64,000 bases of DNA from Rachycentron canadum (taxonomy: Eukaryota; Chordata; Actinopteri; Carangiformes; Rachycentridae). The notes beneath the pieces are model-generated. The model searched no databases, had not been told where the DNA came from, and saw only the letters and a list, made by a program, of their open reading frames with translations. This document shows, piece after piece, positions 1-12,157 of this stretch (the stretch's first letter is position 1; every line of letters starts with the position of its first letter). Position numbers and translations under genes: made by a program. The stretch is from positions 21,838,947 to 21,902,946 of the forward strand of contig CM076653.1 in NCBI GenBank assembly GCA_038496675.1, read 5' to 3'.

Positions 1-1167
1 ACCTTTGTTTATCTGCCCAAGGCTTTTTTTTTTTTTTTTTTTTACATTTCCAGTGTATAAACCTGTATAATACTAACAACAACATATGCATAATGGTTGC
101 CACAGAATGTGTCAGGAGGCAAGACAGGAGCACTGACAGATTGCAGTAATAAATCTGGGCTGTAACAAGATGGACAGAAATGAGTGAGAGAGAGAGACTG
201 TGGAGACTGCAAGAGGTAAAAGGGAGTGAATCTAACCACGAGAATGAGGCACATCGATCTTAGTTGAATGTGAAAACAAGTTACATAGAGAGTGTGATAA
301 TGAGTGAGAGAGTTATAATGAGCGAGACAGGGAATGAGAAAGGAGAAAGAGTGGTGCTGAGTACAATCATAAAAACATTGACCCTGGGGCCTGATTGTTG
401 ACTCGTCAGTGATGTTTGCCCGAGGCCGCCTTAGTACATGTCAAGCTACATCCCACACAGAAACCATTACCTTGTCTGTCTGCATCGGCTTAAAGAATAT
501 ACACTACTCTCAATGTGATTAACCTAATATGAACTATAAACTCTGCTCTGTCCCCACTTTTACTTGAAAGGTGTTTGTGCTTTGAGGCCCCACAGGTACA
601 TTTGTCTATGGCTATACAATGAGAGAGTTTGCCACTGTCAAATTTGAGTGTGGTGTGTACTGAAGTTATTTATTTATTTATTTATTTTTTTAAAGTTGAT
701 GACATTCTGGTTACCCACTGTGCCAGTGCAGTAGATTGTGATAGTTTTTAGATACACTGCTGAGGAGCGCTGAGATAACTGTACGCTGTTTTAAGATTTA
801 ACAAATAAAAACAATGATAAAGATCCAAGAAAAAATAATAATAACTGCAAAAGTAAAAAGAGTGCTGCTAAAACTGGAAGTGAAAGAAGGTAGTTATATA
901 TCCTTGTCCTCTTTCTCCTCTTGAAGTGACCAGTACTTACAGCCTTCAATCCACCGAAGGGAGTTTTTACCCAAGATAGAAGCCTAATGGACTGGATGCA
1001 GCTTGTGCCAAGGTGCAGCCACATACTCACTGCCAAAAGGGCTGATGCAATTTCACTGTGATAATGGGTCATTAAAAATATATGTGTCTGTGCTGTCATA
1101 CAATCCCTCTGGTTTCTGTAAATGAGGCTTGTGTATGCTGTCACAGCCCTGAATCTCAGAAGCCCTG

Positions 1168-1450
1168 TGCCGCCACAAAGTAAAGACGGCAGGTACCTCT
1201 TTCATAATTCATAGCCAGAAGGACAAACATATGCTGCCATTTTCCTTACCTTTTCATATTGCCTGTGCTGTGAGTGTCTTTAACACTTTATCTGGGGTTT
1301 TTGTATATTTTGCCTTAAGGCACATGTATCTAATTCATGGGTAAAAATAGGACATTATTACATTATAGTTACATTAATTGTGTCCTTAGCTGTTTCTTTT
1401 CACTGCGTGGCCCAATGTTATTTTACCTGAGTGGCTGTTTACCAATAGGA
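1168..1450 (+). repeat. Dispersed repeat, copy A
   Basis: It shares a 41-base perfect word (1203-1243) with copy B at 6724-6764, and alignable sequence for roughly 250 bases beyond (tgtatattttgcct, tttagctgtttc, cggcccaat and similar islands with indels). Same orientation, 5.5 kb apart. The family was not recognised. Confidence 0.75.
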
Positions 1451-4045
1451 ACTTCTGTAATTTCCTGTTAACTAAGCCATGTAGCCTGAATGACCAAAAG
1501 TGTTTTTGTCAAATGTACTAACTCCCCTGCTACAAAAGCAGTGAATAAACAACACACAGATCAGTGGTCACTCATCACAGATGTTTTGAATCCACCCACT
1601 CCGAGGAATTGTGAATTTACAATGTAAAATAAGTTTTAGAAATGCTTTACTAACCACAAAATGACAGAAGTCAAACCACACTGCAGACTCAGACGCATAG
1701 ACATACACAATGTAGTTAAAATGCACTTTTCACAAAACAACAAAATAGATGAAAATCTGAACAGTCAATCTGATTAACATGAGTGGTAAGCAGGAAAAGT
1801 AACCACAACTTTCTTGTACTCAGCAGCAGCTATAATTTATGATAAAAGTTCTCCTGGAAAGAGATGCTTTTTTTTACAGAGACAGGTCTCTTGTCAAACA
1901 GTTAAGCAGCTTATAGAAAATCAGTGTCAGGAACTGGGTACTCTCCAAGGTTGCCCAAAGGGCAAGTGATTTATAGCTGAATAAGACAAATATAGTTGAT
2001 AGAGATATCTCCATCACATCTTGGCTGCGCCGTGGTAAAGTTGGCAAATTGGTAAAGATGGAAAATTGTGATGGAACCAGGGTTTTTGGTTGAATAATTG
2101 GAGTTGGAGGACCTACTTCCCCTTGACAGTCAGACAAAATCCTTTTAAGGGGCACATGATACCTGAGAACTGGAGCCTGTTATTTAACTTTAAAGTTAAT
2201 TTTAGATAAATACTCCACCAAAACCACTTTGTCACTACAGAAATGTCATGTGCCAGCAAGCTTTTGTTCAGTTTTAGCCATACAATAATATAGAATACAC
2301 TTTATGTGAGCTTGAAAATTTTATCCTAAATCCTGCATTTCAGAATGAATATATTTTCCTTGAATCTTGTCACGTGAAGCTATTCTCAGATAAGCTGTTC
2401 AGTTCTTCTTTAGGCAATGATTTCTTAGTTCTTAATGGTAGTCTCAGATGGCAAACAATACGGGAGGTTGGGCTGGCTCAGAGTGACAACTGAGACTCTG
2501 AGAAGTCAGAAGGAACAGATTGTGCAGGATAGACAAAGTAGACTCAACCAGAACCATAGGATGAATTCCTACCACTATTATTGAACAAACCAGCTGCAGC
2601 ACAGCTCTATAATTTCAGTCACTATGTATGTACAATCTTACCATAGGCTCTTTTTATTGTTTTTATCTTAGTGGGATTAAAGTATTACATTATCAAACAT
2701 TTCAGTCTGATTTTTTGTGTGCAAGAAGAGGAAAAAGTGGTTATTTAATACCAGTACCTCCTAACAAGCTGGCAGTTATCTAGCATGGGTGAATGGTTAG
2801 CCAATTGGGTGAGTAGACAATTATTAATATTTTCACCTGAGGCAAACATACTGTATAGTTTGCAGTTTTGTTTTCATAGCAGTAAACTAAAGAAAAAGTG
2901 TTCTAGCTCCATAACTTTTGTTGGCATAATACAGGAACAGTAGATAGTTAGTGAGGTTTTTTATATACTTTTATATATTGATAGCTGTTCACTTTTGTAA
3001 TGTGCTTTTTTATGTGCTCCACAGAGTTAACTCATTTGACAACGTAATCTTAAATCATCTGACTTGTTTGTGTGTTGACTGCATGAAAAAAAATAAACAT
3101 AAGCAAAGGCAGTCGGAGAGCAGATTGGTTTGCTCAGGTTAAATAACATCAGAGAGGGAAAAAAAGGATAACTGCCACAGGCATTGCAGACTTGTGCAGT
3201 TCAAAAAGGACCCCATAACGCGAATACTCATGTCTCGCTAAGCAGCAACATAGAGGCTCAGAGAGACTTTAATTCACAGATGCTGGTAAGCAATTAAACA
3301 TAATGGACATAATCATTTTCTAGACAGAAAGATTCAATAACACCTCTTTAAAAAGAAATAACAGTGCTGTGTTTCTTTCTTTTGACCTGTATATGTATGA
3401 GCAACATAGTACACACAAGGAAATTTCACCCTTGCATTACAGAATTTCTTGCCTGGCTGGCATACAGGAGTTTTATGATTATACATTAATTACACACAAC
3501 GCACAAGTGTTCCAGTGGACCACACTCATTCATTGTGTAGGAGAAAGATCAAATAGCAATGGGAGGAGAGATGGAGACTGAAAGAACCTTTCTAAGATTA
3601 TAACATTTCTCTTCCCTGCTGTATTGTAATGATCCTATCTGCAGTGTATGCCCTTGTTTTTGTCAGGGGAAGGACTTCATCCCAAAAGCCAAGATGATAA
3701 AGAAGCTAGACGAAAACTGAAAAGTGCAGCCAAAGTTTACGGTGCAGGGGCTGTAGCATTAAGCCAATCAGACATATTGCCTGCTCTCTAGCCCATTCTG
3801 CTCTTGTGTTGTTTTTATAGGGGAGCCATTGCAGTTTGCCCCAGCTTTTAACACATCATCTGGTGTTTCTTGGCTTTTCTCAAATTTAGGGTCAAACTTA
3901 AAATCCGCTCTTCAAAGTGGCCTGACATATTAATGTCAGATTTCAGTTACGTGTTGATATAAATCTGGCTTCAGTCGGGAATTTGATATGTTTCCCAAAC
4001 ATAGATTTAAGGAATAAAGCAGGTCATCTGGACACGCCTTGGTCA

Positions 4046-4663
4046 TTAGAACAACAAAGGGGGTGGGGGTATTCTGTACTTTGCTCCATTTAACTTTCTC
4101 TCAACCCTGACCACTATCACTTTCCCTTTCTTTTGAGAAACACCCCCACAGCATGATGCTGCTGCCACCATGCTCCACTGCTGGTGTGGTATTGTGCAGT
4201 TGATGGTCTGTATCTGATTTAGAAGGATGGTTAGAAATGATACCAAACGGTTCTAGGTTGATTTGATCTGTCCACACATTATAATATAATCTCACAGTTG
4301 GTGATTTCCGCACGTTTCACTGAAGAGAGGCTTCTGCCTGGCCACTCTCAATCAAGGCCAGATCAGTGGAGTGCTGCAGTGATGGTTGTCCTGTTGGAAT
4401 TTCGTCCCATCTCCACACGGGCTCTCTGGAGCTGTGATCATTGGGCTTTTGGTCACCTCTCTCACCAAGGACCTTTCACCCTGATTGCTCAGTTGTTCTG
4501 GTTGTTCCAAACTTTATGGCTTAGTATTTTCTCTGATTCTTTTAAAAGGCAAACACCTGGCTATATAGATTTGTTTGAAAAAGCAATTAATGATATTAAC
4601 ATTAAACTGATGTGAAGTGAACTGAAGTGAAGGGGATCTGAATACTTTGTGAATGCTCTGTAT
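4046..4663 (-). mobile_element. Tc1-like transposon fossil (truncated)
   Basis: On the minus strand the sequence reads HGGSSIMLWGCFS near 4131-4176, the well-known Tc1 transposase core (usually GGGSxMxWGCFS), followed by KLNGAKYR. The right end (about 4630-4663) reads aggggatctgaatacttt and ends gctctgtata, which resembles the terminal inverted repeat of a family common in fish, with a TA at the tip. The transposase is broken by stops and the part carrying the second and third catalytic residues is absent. The opposite terminal repeat is missing. Confidence 0.85.
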
Positions 4664-4916
4664 ATTAGATGGTTCTGTGTAATTGGTGTGGTGAATAAAC
4701 ATGTAAATGTAATTGGAGTGTTTTCAGCGTGGTAAGACACTTCTTGTAAACACACAAAATTCAAACTAATTATTATTATTATTTTTTTTTTTTATCCAGG
4801 TAAAGAAAGTGGAGTGAACTTTGTCAGTGGTAGAATCAGGTGCACACAGTACAGGTTGTTTATTGTAGTGTAGTGGTGTGGTAGTGGTGTGTTCTTCACA
4901 CATTGCTCCTCTTAAT

Positions 4917-5160
4917 ACCACCTGAGAACCATTCAGACACCACAACAGACTTGGATATTGTTACTGACCAGGTGCATCAATTTATCGCCACAGTCTACAC
5001 TCTTTCAAATGGACACTTCCAGGAGGATAACAAGCTCTGTCACAAAGCACTCCTCATCCTAAAATGGCTCTGGGAACATGACAGTGATTTTAATTTACTT
5101 CACTACCCTGCACTTTGTCCAGGTCCCAGTCCCAATAGAGCACCTTTGAAATGCGTTGGC
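4917..5160 (+). mobile_element. Tc1-like transposase fragment
   Basis: An open frame (4903-5223) contains DQVHQFIATVYTLSNGHFQE then DNKLCHKALLILKWLWEHDS. This matches the fish Tc1 transposase stretch around the second catalytic aspartate (FQQDNAPCHKA); the Asp is kept at 5026-5028. Further on, the usual WPPQSPDLNPIEHLW motif is corrupted (PGPSPNRAPL). It is a fragment about 250 bases after another Tc1 piece of opposite orientation and different family. It is not an expressed gene by any sign here. Confidence 0.75.
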
Positions 5161-6216
5161 AAGGGGTTTTCACAGTGTGAGTGCACTGGCAAATATATGC
5201 AGGAACTGTGTGTGAGAGTCTGAATGAACCCAAAAACTGGGAACCATCACTTCTTTGAATCTTCTTGAAGGAACTTAGGCTGTCTTGAAGCAAAAGTCTC
5301 TTATGCAAACCTAGCTACGTATATCTATATATAGGTGTCTATAAAGTTAATTTTAAACTGTTAACTGCATATTACTGTGCTCTTTTTGTAATACCTTCAT
5401 TTTCTGTAAATGCCTCAAATATGTGACCACGCAGACTTGATTGCTTTAATCACCTGATTAATTTAAACAGTGACCTGAATTCATTAATGTTTGGCAGAAA
5501 CCATCAAGGATAGTAGAAACCATCACAGCCTCTTGCCACATGAAGGGAATTAGATGGCCATCAAATGAGAATAGGATCATCTTATAATAGTATATTTCAG
5601 CATTATCATTGCCCAACAGGCATAGTGATGTGAAACACAGAAATCCACTAATACCACGATCGACACTACCCAAAGAGGTCTGTGATTAAAGTGACTGAAC
5701 TGCTTTGGTATAATTCAAGGTGAAGATGCAGGCATGAAAATTTTGTCCATTGTCGAAGTGCATTGCATTACACTACCATGACTAGGCCCAGAGGACAAAA
5801 GATTCATCATAGTCCTGCATAAATTAGGGCAACAAGTTTACAATGATTTATTGACTTAAAATCTGGATGTGATTACAGCAAAGGAGCAGATTGGAGTCAT
5901 GCATGGCTGGCTTTGGATTAGAGGCAGAAATGAGCGACACTGTACTTGTGAGAGTATGCATGCATGTGCTTGTGTGTGTTTGTGTGTGTGTATGTTCACA
6001 AAGGGGGGAGTGCAGCCTGTTCAACAAAGCACAGTGTTGGTATGCTAATACCACAGCAGGGAGCTGTCCCTAAGGGTGAAATCATCTCTTATTCAGGCTG
6101 TGGTTCAGCCATAGGCATTCTCACTACTCAACAGATAAAGAAACAGGTCTGCCTGTGACAGTTTATGATGTAACTACACATTTTTGTGTGTATAGGTCTC
6201 TGTGTGTGTACGTGTG

Positions 6217-6217
6217 C

Positions 6218-6267
<50 letters not shown>
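6217..6267. repeat. (ATCT)n microsatellite
   Basis: About twelve tandem units of a tetranucleotide, running into an imperfect tail. No link to a gene feature. Confidence 0.97.
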
Positions 6268-6682
6268 ATCTATATATGCATTTCAATTGTTTTTTTTTTG
6301 CTTTGTCAGTTTTTGGGGCTGTCATTTGTCTTTAGTGTTTGTGTGTGCTTGATCTATTTTATGTCACAGAATGCGTAGGAAGGTGCCTGATTATAAAAAT
6401 TGAAATTGTTACATCCATCTCCATCTTTCCTCCTTCCTACTTGCTCCATGTCTTCAGTTATGTCATTTGCCTGGTTGCTCAGCGGTCAGTCTAAACCATC
6501 ATCCCTTGGAATATGAGGTGCAGCGTTGCCTCCGGGGGCTGTTATGAGACATTTATGAGACATTTATCTCTCAATTTTGTTTCTTTCTCTGGCTCTCATT
6601 TTCTCACTCTTATGTCTTTGTTAGTTATGTGTTGGGTTTAACAGTATAGCAGTGCTGTACTTTGAGGCTACATGCCAGAGGA

Positions 6683-7000
6683 GATCCGTACTACTACAAA
6701 GTGAAGATGACAGGGAGCTGCTCCATAATTCATAGCCAGAAGGACAAACATATGCTGCCATTTTTTACCTTCATCAATTGCCTCTATTACCAGTTTTTTT
6801 TTTTTTTTACACCTTTTCAGGTGGGTCTTGTGTGTATTTTGCCTGAAGGCATGTGGATGGAGCTAACACACTTTTGAAAGCTATTACTGGGTGAAAACAG
6901 CCTTTACTTGCTTTTTATTTAGCTGTTTCAGCAATTTAAAGTCTGCGCTTCACAACACGGCCCAATTATAGTTAACCTGCATATCTCTGTACCAGTTAGA
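6683..7000 (+). repeat. Dispersed repeat, copy B
   Basis: Direct-orientation partner of the repeat at 1168-1450. It carries a longer T-run (about 6795-6809) and several indels compared with copy A. No open frame and no terminal repeats were found. Confidence 0.75.
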
Positions 7001-10000
7001 TCGATCACTTTTAGTAGTTTTAAAGCTTATTTTATTTCACAACATACTTAACTAAGTTGTGTAACTTTTTCTATGGTGGATTATCAGTCAATATTTCTCT
7101 GAAAGAACTACTATACAAAAAAACGTTTTACAAAAACACTCAAACAGGCTTACGGTTCTTTCCTCTTTCTCTTTCTATTTACAAAACAAGAATCAAGTTT
7201 AATCTTTGAGATCAACACTTCATAAAGCCGAAAATGTTCTTTCTATTTAGAAGATTAAACAGTTAGCAGTGAGCAGATTAAGGTCCTTGCGTTAACATGC
7301 ATCTCGGCTGGTTTGTTTTGTTGTGAACAACTGTACGTGCATCATTTAACACCTGGCATTGGATTGTGCCTTGACATGTGTTTCGAGTGAACACTTGTGA
7401 TCAGGTCACTTTTGATCAATCCAATTATGACAGGTGGGTCTGAGAGGTAGGCAAGGAGGGGTTGAGTGAGCCATTGCACTGAGCGCAGCTGTGATGGACT
7501 GTACTTGTAGAGGGCTTAAGCTGAGTAGGGGGTCCCTCAATGTGCTTCTGGATGCATCTGTGCTCATTTCTAAAAGAATGAGCACAAGTTGCTGTGTGAA
7601 CCAATTCTGAATGTGGAATGTGAGTGATGAAATCTCAAATGTGTCCTCATTGCACCCTGGATGTGTTCACAACTATACTTTAAGCTTGGAATCAGATCAT
7701 TTGAGATGGATGTTAGTGGAAGGTCTAAACAGGGCCTAACAGTCCTAGAGCTATGACAGTGCTTAATTTCAACTGTTGGTTGGTTTAAGAACCAACCAAC
7801 AACACCAGTAATAACCAGAAATGAGATAACTGAATATGAATGCCCACTGAAATGCAGGAGGGCTTTTAATTTGCAACAGTTATAAAAAAGTGTGTTTCTA
7901 TTAAAATATAATGTGGAAACACAGAAAACTGGAACAACTGGAAACAAGGCTCTGTACAAAAATAAATAATAATAATAACGACAAGACCAATTAAACATAT
8001 TAAACAGAGGGAGTTAGAAATAAAGACCAGCCTGGGATAAAAAGTAGATAAAGGTTATAATATTGTGAATCCCAGACAGAGGCTATGAGCTGTTTGTTTT
8101 TAATTTATGTGGTTTGTGATATTGTCAGATGATGTTGCACTTGTAAAATCAGAATTTGACAATATACTCTCTATATAGTCTTGTTCTTTTAAATGAACTC
8201 ATCAAATCACCCAACACGTGGCAACATTAAAATGATGCTCAAGATTCTTTTTTTTTTGTAGGGTTAGATATGTCCAGTTTTTAATTCACCACCATTACCT
8301 GTGCTTATATATAAATCATTTTTGTCATTGTGATATCTGGCTTGTATCAAGCATGCAGGCATGCATGCATTCATGTGATTTTTCATGGCCTTGCGTGAGG
8401 TGACCTTGTTGGATTGATGGAGGTTAAACAATAGTAGGAGCTTGGCATGTGAGATACATCCAGTTACATAGTGCTTGATGTCTACTGAGTGTTGACACAT
8501 ATTACTTATTATTTGCTTAAGATGAGAGAAAAAACATGGGTTCACTGAGCTCAGACCCATATTAAGCACAAAAAATAAACTTATTTCAGCAATGCATCCG
8601 TCGTCATCAGGATGAAGAGTAAAGAGAGAAGCAAACTAAGGGGAGAGGGATGAAAGAGCATAAAGAATATATAACTTTCACAAGATGTATACTCACCGGA
8701 GTGCAAGATAGAGGCTGCAATCTTGGTACCACTGTTAATTTAATAATAGTAATAATATACAGTACCTTACACTCACAGGCATGCATGACTGCAAAGAAAC
8801 ACAGAACACACATGATCACTAAACCTGAGTCAGTCAGCTGTGTGTATTCATTTGGTTGGAGAAAAATCTGATTTTTTAAGTTAACTTAAGTTGTCAGTAT
8901 AGAAATATGACACAGGCACATTAAACAGAAGATTAAAAAACCATGTAATCATATCTGTAAATGTCACTCTGTTTAGATACTGGTGTGGTTCTTACTCACT
9001 ACTATTGCTTATACAACACCCTATCTGTTCATGGTCTGTAAGCTACAGCATGATATTATTTACTCCTCCTTCCTCTTGCTCTCCTGCCAGTACCAGCCTG
9101 CCAGCTGCTGTCAAACGCTCTGACAGCGACACGCCCCTCCGGCAGCTCAGAGAAAAGGAGCATTTTTCATATTTTTCCAAACACTTTTTTTCCCTTATTA
9201 ATGACAGAAATCTCTAACAATGAATTTACAATAATAGTGACATTATTTCAGTCTGCAAAGAGAGCTGGCCAAATGTGTTAAATGTCATGACCAAAAAGAG
9301 ATTCAAAATTCAAAGGACTATTATTATTGGTGGTTGAGAAAATGTCACAGAATTTATTTTAATTTACACCAGGTGAGCATGGACCATTAACCTATGAAGA
9401 GCTACGGTACAGGAAGTATTTTGAACCACAAATCACAAATTTCAGTGCAGTTGATGAGAGAAATGAATAATCAAGCACATACCCTGTCCAGGTGCAAACT
9501 GGCACCGAACACCAAATAAGTCTGATGATATTGGTGAATAATATCTTTACTTAAGCTTTACTTAGGACCATCATTAAAGCTAACCAGCCTAAATGGTGGT
9601 TATATTTCAAGCAGCGTTTATGAAGATTAATTCAACATCATTGATCATTTTTTGCTGTTGGCAAAACAGAATAAAACTGGTTTTACCAGCTCTGAAAAAT
9701 AATAGATAAAACAAGTTTTCTGTAGTCAGGACATGGAGCACATCTACATCGATTCTTTCTTTCCCAAAGCACAAGGCACACCGACATTAACCAGTGAGAC
9801 TCGCATGTCTGTGCACAACATGTTTTTACAAGAATGGAAAAATAAATTAATCTCACCTTATCCTCAGATTCTTTCTCTGATTCACACACACAAACAGCAG
9901 GGTCACAGCAACATGAAATTCATTTTACATAGCTGATTTTTTTATTGTTAGGGATGTGTCATCATTTTACCATTTTACTATTTTGTCTAATGGAATAAAC

Positions 10001-10712
10001 CAAACATGTATGGTGTATTGTAGAGGGTATGTGCAGAATTTTGCATCTGTAATAAATAGTCTCAAATAATCTTTACATTTTTTCTGTGTTGTCTGACCCT
10101 ACATGGTATCATAATGGTGCTTATGTTATGATTGACTGAAGGTGTGTTGGAGCGGAAAAGTCACAGTGGACTGTACTGAATCCAAATAAAAGATTCATGA
10201 TGTGCTTTATAAGTCTCTGCATTACAGTCAGGACAGGCTGTTGCTCTACACTACATTCTCCCATACACATAGTCCCTGTGAACAAGATTGCCATTAAATA
10301 GGATGTCAGCAGTGTTTTAAGCGAATCGGGCATATTGGATTTTCAAATGTTGAATTTACTCCAGAAAAGATTTACTTCTAAATTCTGCCGATCGTATTTT
10401 ATTTATAATTTGAGTGTTATGACACCTTGGTGCCCTTCTAGAGAGAGAGACATGCAAATTAGATTGCATACATGACCCTTCATACAACTCAGTATTCCAG
10501 AAAAACAACATTGAACTCAGTGTTATCGGTCTAAGGTGTCAGTTCCTTTTTTTTTCAAAACAGCAGCCAGAAATATGATCATTTTAACTCTGACCAGCTT
10601 AGCTGATCGTCTTGCAGAGACAATAAAGGCCCACTGTTTATTATTATTAACATATAATATGTTTAGCCACAAAATCCATCCTCGTGTTTTGATTTATTTT
10701 CCTTTTTTGCAG

Positions 10713-10826
10713 TGTTGTTTGGTCAGTTTGTGGTTTTCCAGACTTTGACCAGTGATGTGGTCGAGATCTATGATGGATCCTCCACAGACTCAGCCCTTCT
10801 CTCTTCCATATATGGATCACACTCAG
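10713..10826 (+). CDS. csmd3: CSMD exon: CUB10, middle part
   Basis: The acceptor is a T-rich tract ending ttttttgcag and the donor is cag/gtaaaa. The exon enters with two bases of a split codon and leaves with one. It reads LFGQFVVFQTLTSDVVEIYD then GSSTDSALLSSIYGSHS, the central beta-strands of a CUB domain with the usual acidic V-E-I-Y-D-G turn. This is close to human CSMD3 (FQTL..DVVEIYDG) and clearly different from CSMD1, which has a DLAELFDG version. The preceding exon with the first CUB10 cysteine is not in the window. Confidence 0.9.
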
Positions 10827-11495
10827 GTAAAAATACATATCACTGTAGTCCTTAATCCTAGTGTATTATATTATCTGTTATGAGCTCATAGGTATGAGTA
10901 GTTCTATCAAGCACAACATTTTGTACTGCAGCACATCCATCTTTCCACTCACATCAAATAAGAGTTTTTTTTAATAGAAATTAAGTCTGAAGTCAGAGCA
11001 GCTTTATGCTGCCAAGTATAAAGATTTTCTCCCTTCATACATTTCTGTAATGATGATATAATGCAGCACAATGATGATAGATAATGCAATTCAATAAATT
11101 CCTGAGATGCCAATAAAAATAAAATAATAATTAAAATATGTTGTAGATTGTTGTCACACTCTACTTGATTAGACTGTAGCACAATGTAAAAGCATGCAAA
11201 TGAATCTACTCTTCCATTTCAGCTATAGCAGTAGATAGAGTAATATGTAGATAGTTACTAGATATAGTACTAGATAGATACTGTGGTATATACAGTGACA
11301 GTGATATATACAGTGACTCTACACTGAAAATGGCAGGACACAAACAACTGCATAGTACATAAAATAATCATTGTTTTTCCTTTCTGCCAATCTCCAGTTA
11401 GTAAAGACATTTCCATGTTTTTTCTTCATATTTTATCTCTGAACATTTGGAAGCCACTTCATCTTGATAATGTTTCCTTTGATTGTATCATTTAG
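10827..11495. other. csmd3: Intron within CUB10
   Basis: A 669-bp intron. It holds AT-rich sequence with a degenerate tagata/gatata patch near 11230-11310. No other feature was seen. Confidence 0.85.
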
Positions 11496-11591
11496 GCGAG
11501 ACCCTGCCTTTAAGTTCGGGAAACAAGATAACGCTCAAGTTTAGCACTAATGGAACAGAAACGGCAAAAGGATTTCATTTTGTTTACCAAG
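11496..11591 (+). CDS. csmd3: CSMD exon: CUB10, last part
   Basis: Acceptor atcatttag, donor caag/gtaaga, phase 1 at both ends (96 nt). It reads ETLPLSSGNKITLKFSTNGT then ETAKGFHFVYQ, the last strands of CUB10 ending in the family hallmark GFHFVYQ. The S-G-N-x-I-T-L-K-F wording is the CSMD3 form as I remember it. N-G-T is a possible N-glycosylation site. Confidence 0.92.
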
Positions 11592-11953
11592 GTAAGACTG
11601 TTTTTCTCCCAGAATCTTGGAGTGGAAACCTATTTATTTTCCTCCTTGTGAAAAGAATATACTTTACCTGTGTACTCATCACATAAAGGACTGTTCAGCA
11701 GAGTGCCATTGGCTGCAGCTGGGTATGGATGAGTGGAGCTGGATGTTGCGGACTCAGAGCCTATCGTGGCAGAGCAGATGAGAGTGACTAATGACGTGCG
11801 AGGAGAATCACAGGGGCTTTACCATTTCTATCTGCCTCCTTTGTTTTGGCATTTCTCCTCTCCCTGTTGTCTTTCTTACTACCACACCCACTCACCACTC
11901 TTTGTCTTTATACTTCTTCCTCTCATGCTTGCTTTGTCCCCTCTTATCCCCAG
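11592..11953. other. csmd3: Intron between CUB10 and S10
   Basis: A 362-bp intron with a long pyrimidine-rich tract before the next acceptor. No other feature was seen. Confidence 0.85.
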
Positions 11954-12157
11954 CTGTCCCCCGGACAAGTGCCACTCAGTGTAGCTCAGTCCCTGAGCCC
12001 CGGTTTGGGAAGCGGATAGGGAACAACTTTGGAATCGGTATGGCAGTGCTATTTGAATGCAATCCGGGTTACACACTACACGGCTCCATCGCCATCAGGT
12101 GCGAGGCGGTGCCCAATGCCCTGGCCCAGTGGAACGGCACTGTGCCCACATGTGTTG
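11954..12157 (+). CDS. csmd3: CSMD exon: sushi domain S10
   Basis: One exon of 204 nt, phase 1 to phase 1, between ccccag and gttg/gtaagc. It starts with the linker AVPRTSATQCSSVPEPRFGK that marks the sushi domain after CUB10 in all CSMD proteins. The four sushi cysteines are visible in TQCSS, FECNPGY, IRCEA and PTCV, with the conserved tryptophan in AQWNGT. N-G-T is a possible glycosylation site. The exon is symmetric, so skipping it would keep the frame. Confidence 0.95.

Larger units (their letters stand above)
1..10712. other. csmd3: Intron upstream of the CUB10 exon (start outside window)
   Basis: No exon could be recognised here. The first part of CUB10 (the CGG...LSPxxP motif expected before this point) is not seen and probably lies upstream of the window. 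The stretch contains a poly-T run at the left edge, a TATC microsatellite near 6.2 kb, two Tc1 transposon pieces at 4.0-5.2 kb, two copies of a dispersed repeat (about 1168-1450 and 6683-7000) and a 12-bp hairpin at 7774-7801. The rest is unremarkable AT-rich sequence. Confidence 0.7.

Noticed and set aside
4298..4615. 105-residue open frame on the plus strand
   Set aside because: It lies inside the minus-strand Tc1 fossil and is an antisense frame.
7570..7998. 142-residue open frame on the minus strand
   Set aside because: No recognisable domain, atypical composition, and no splice or promoter context; likely chance.
9005..9217. GC-richer patch with an open frame (LPAAVKRSDSDTPLRQLREK)
   Set aside because: It has an AG after pyrimidines but no CUB or sushi feature and no fit to the CSMD frame; not accepted as an exon.
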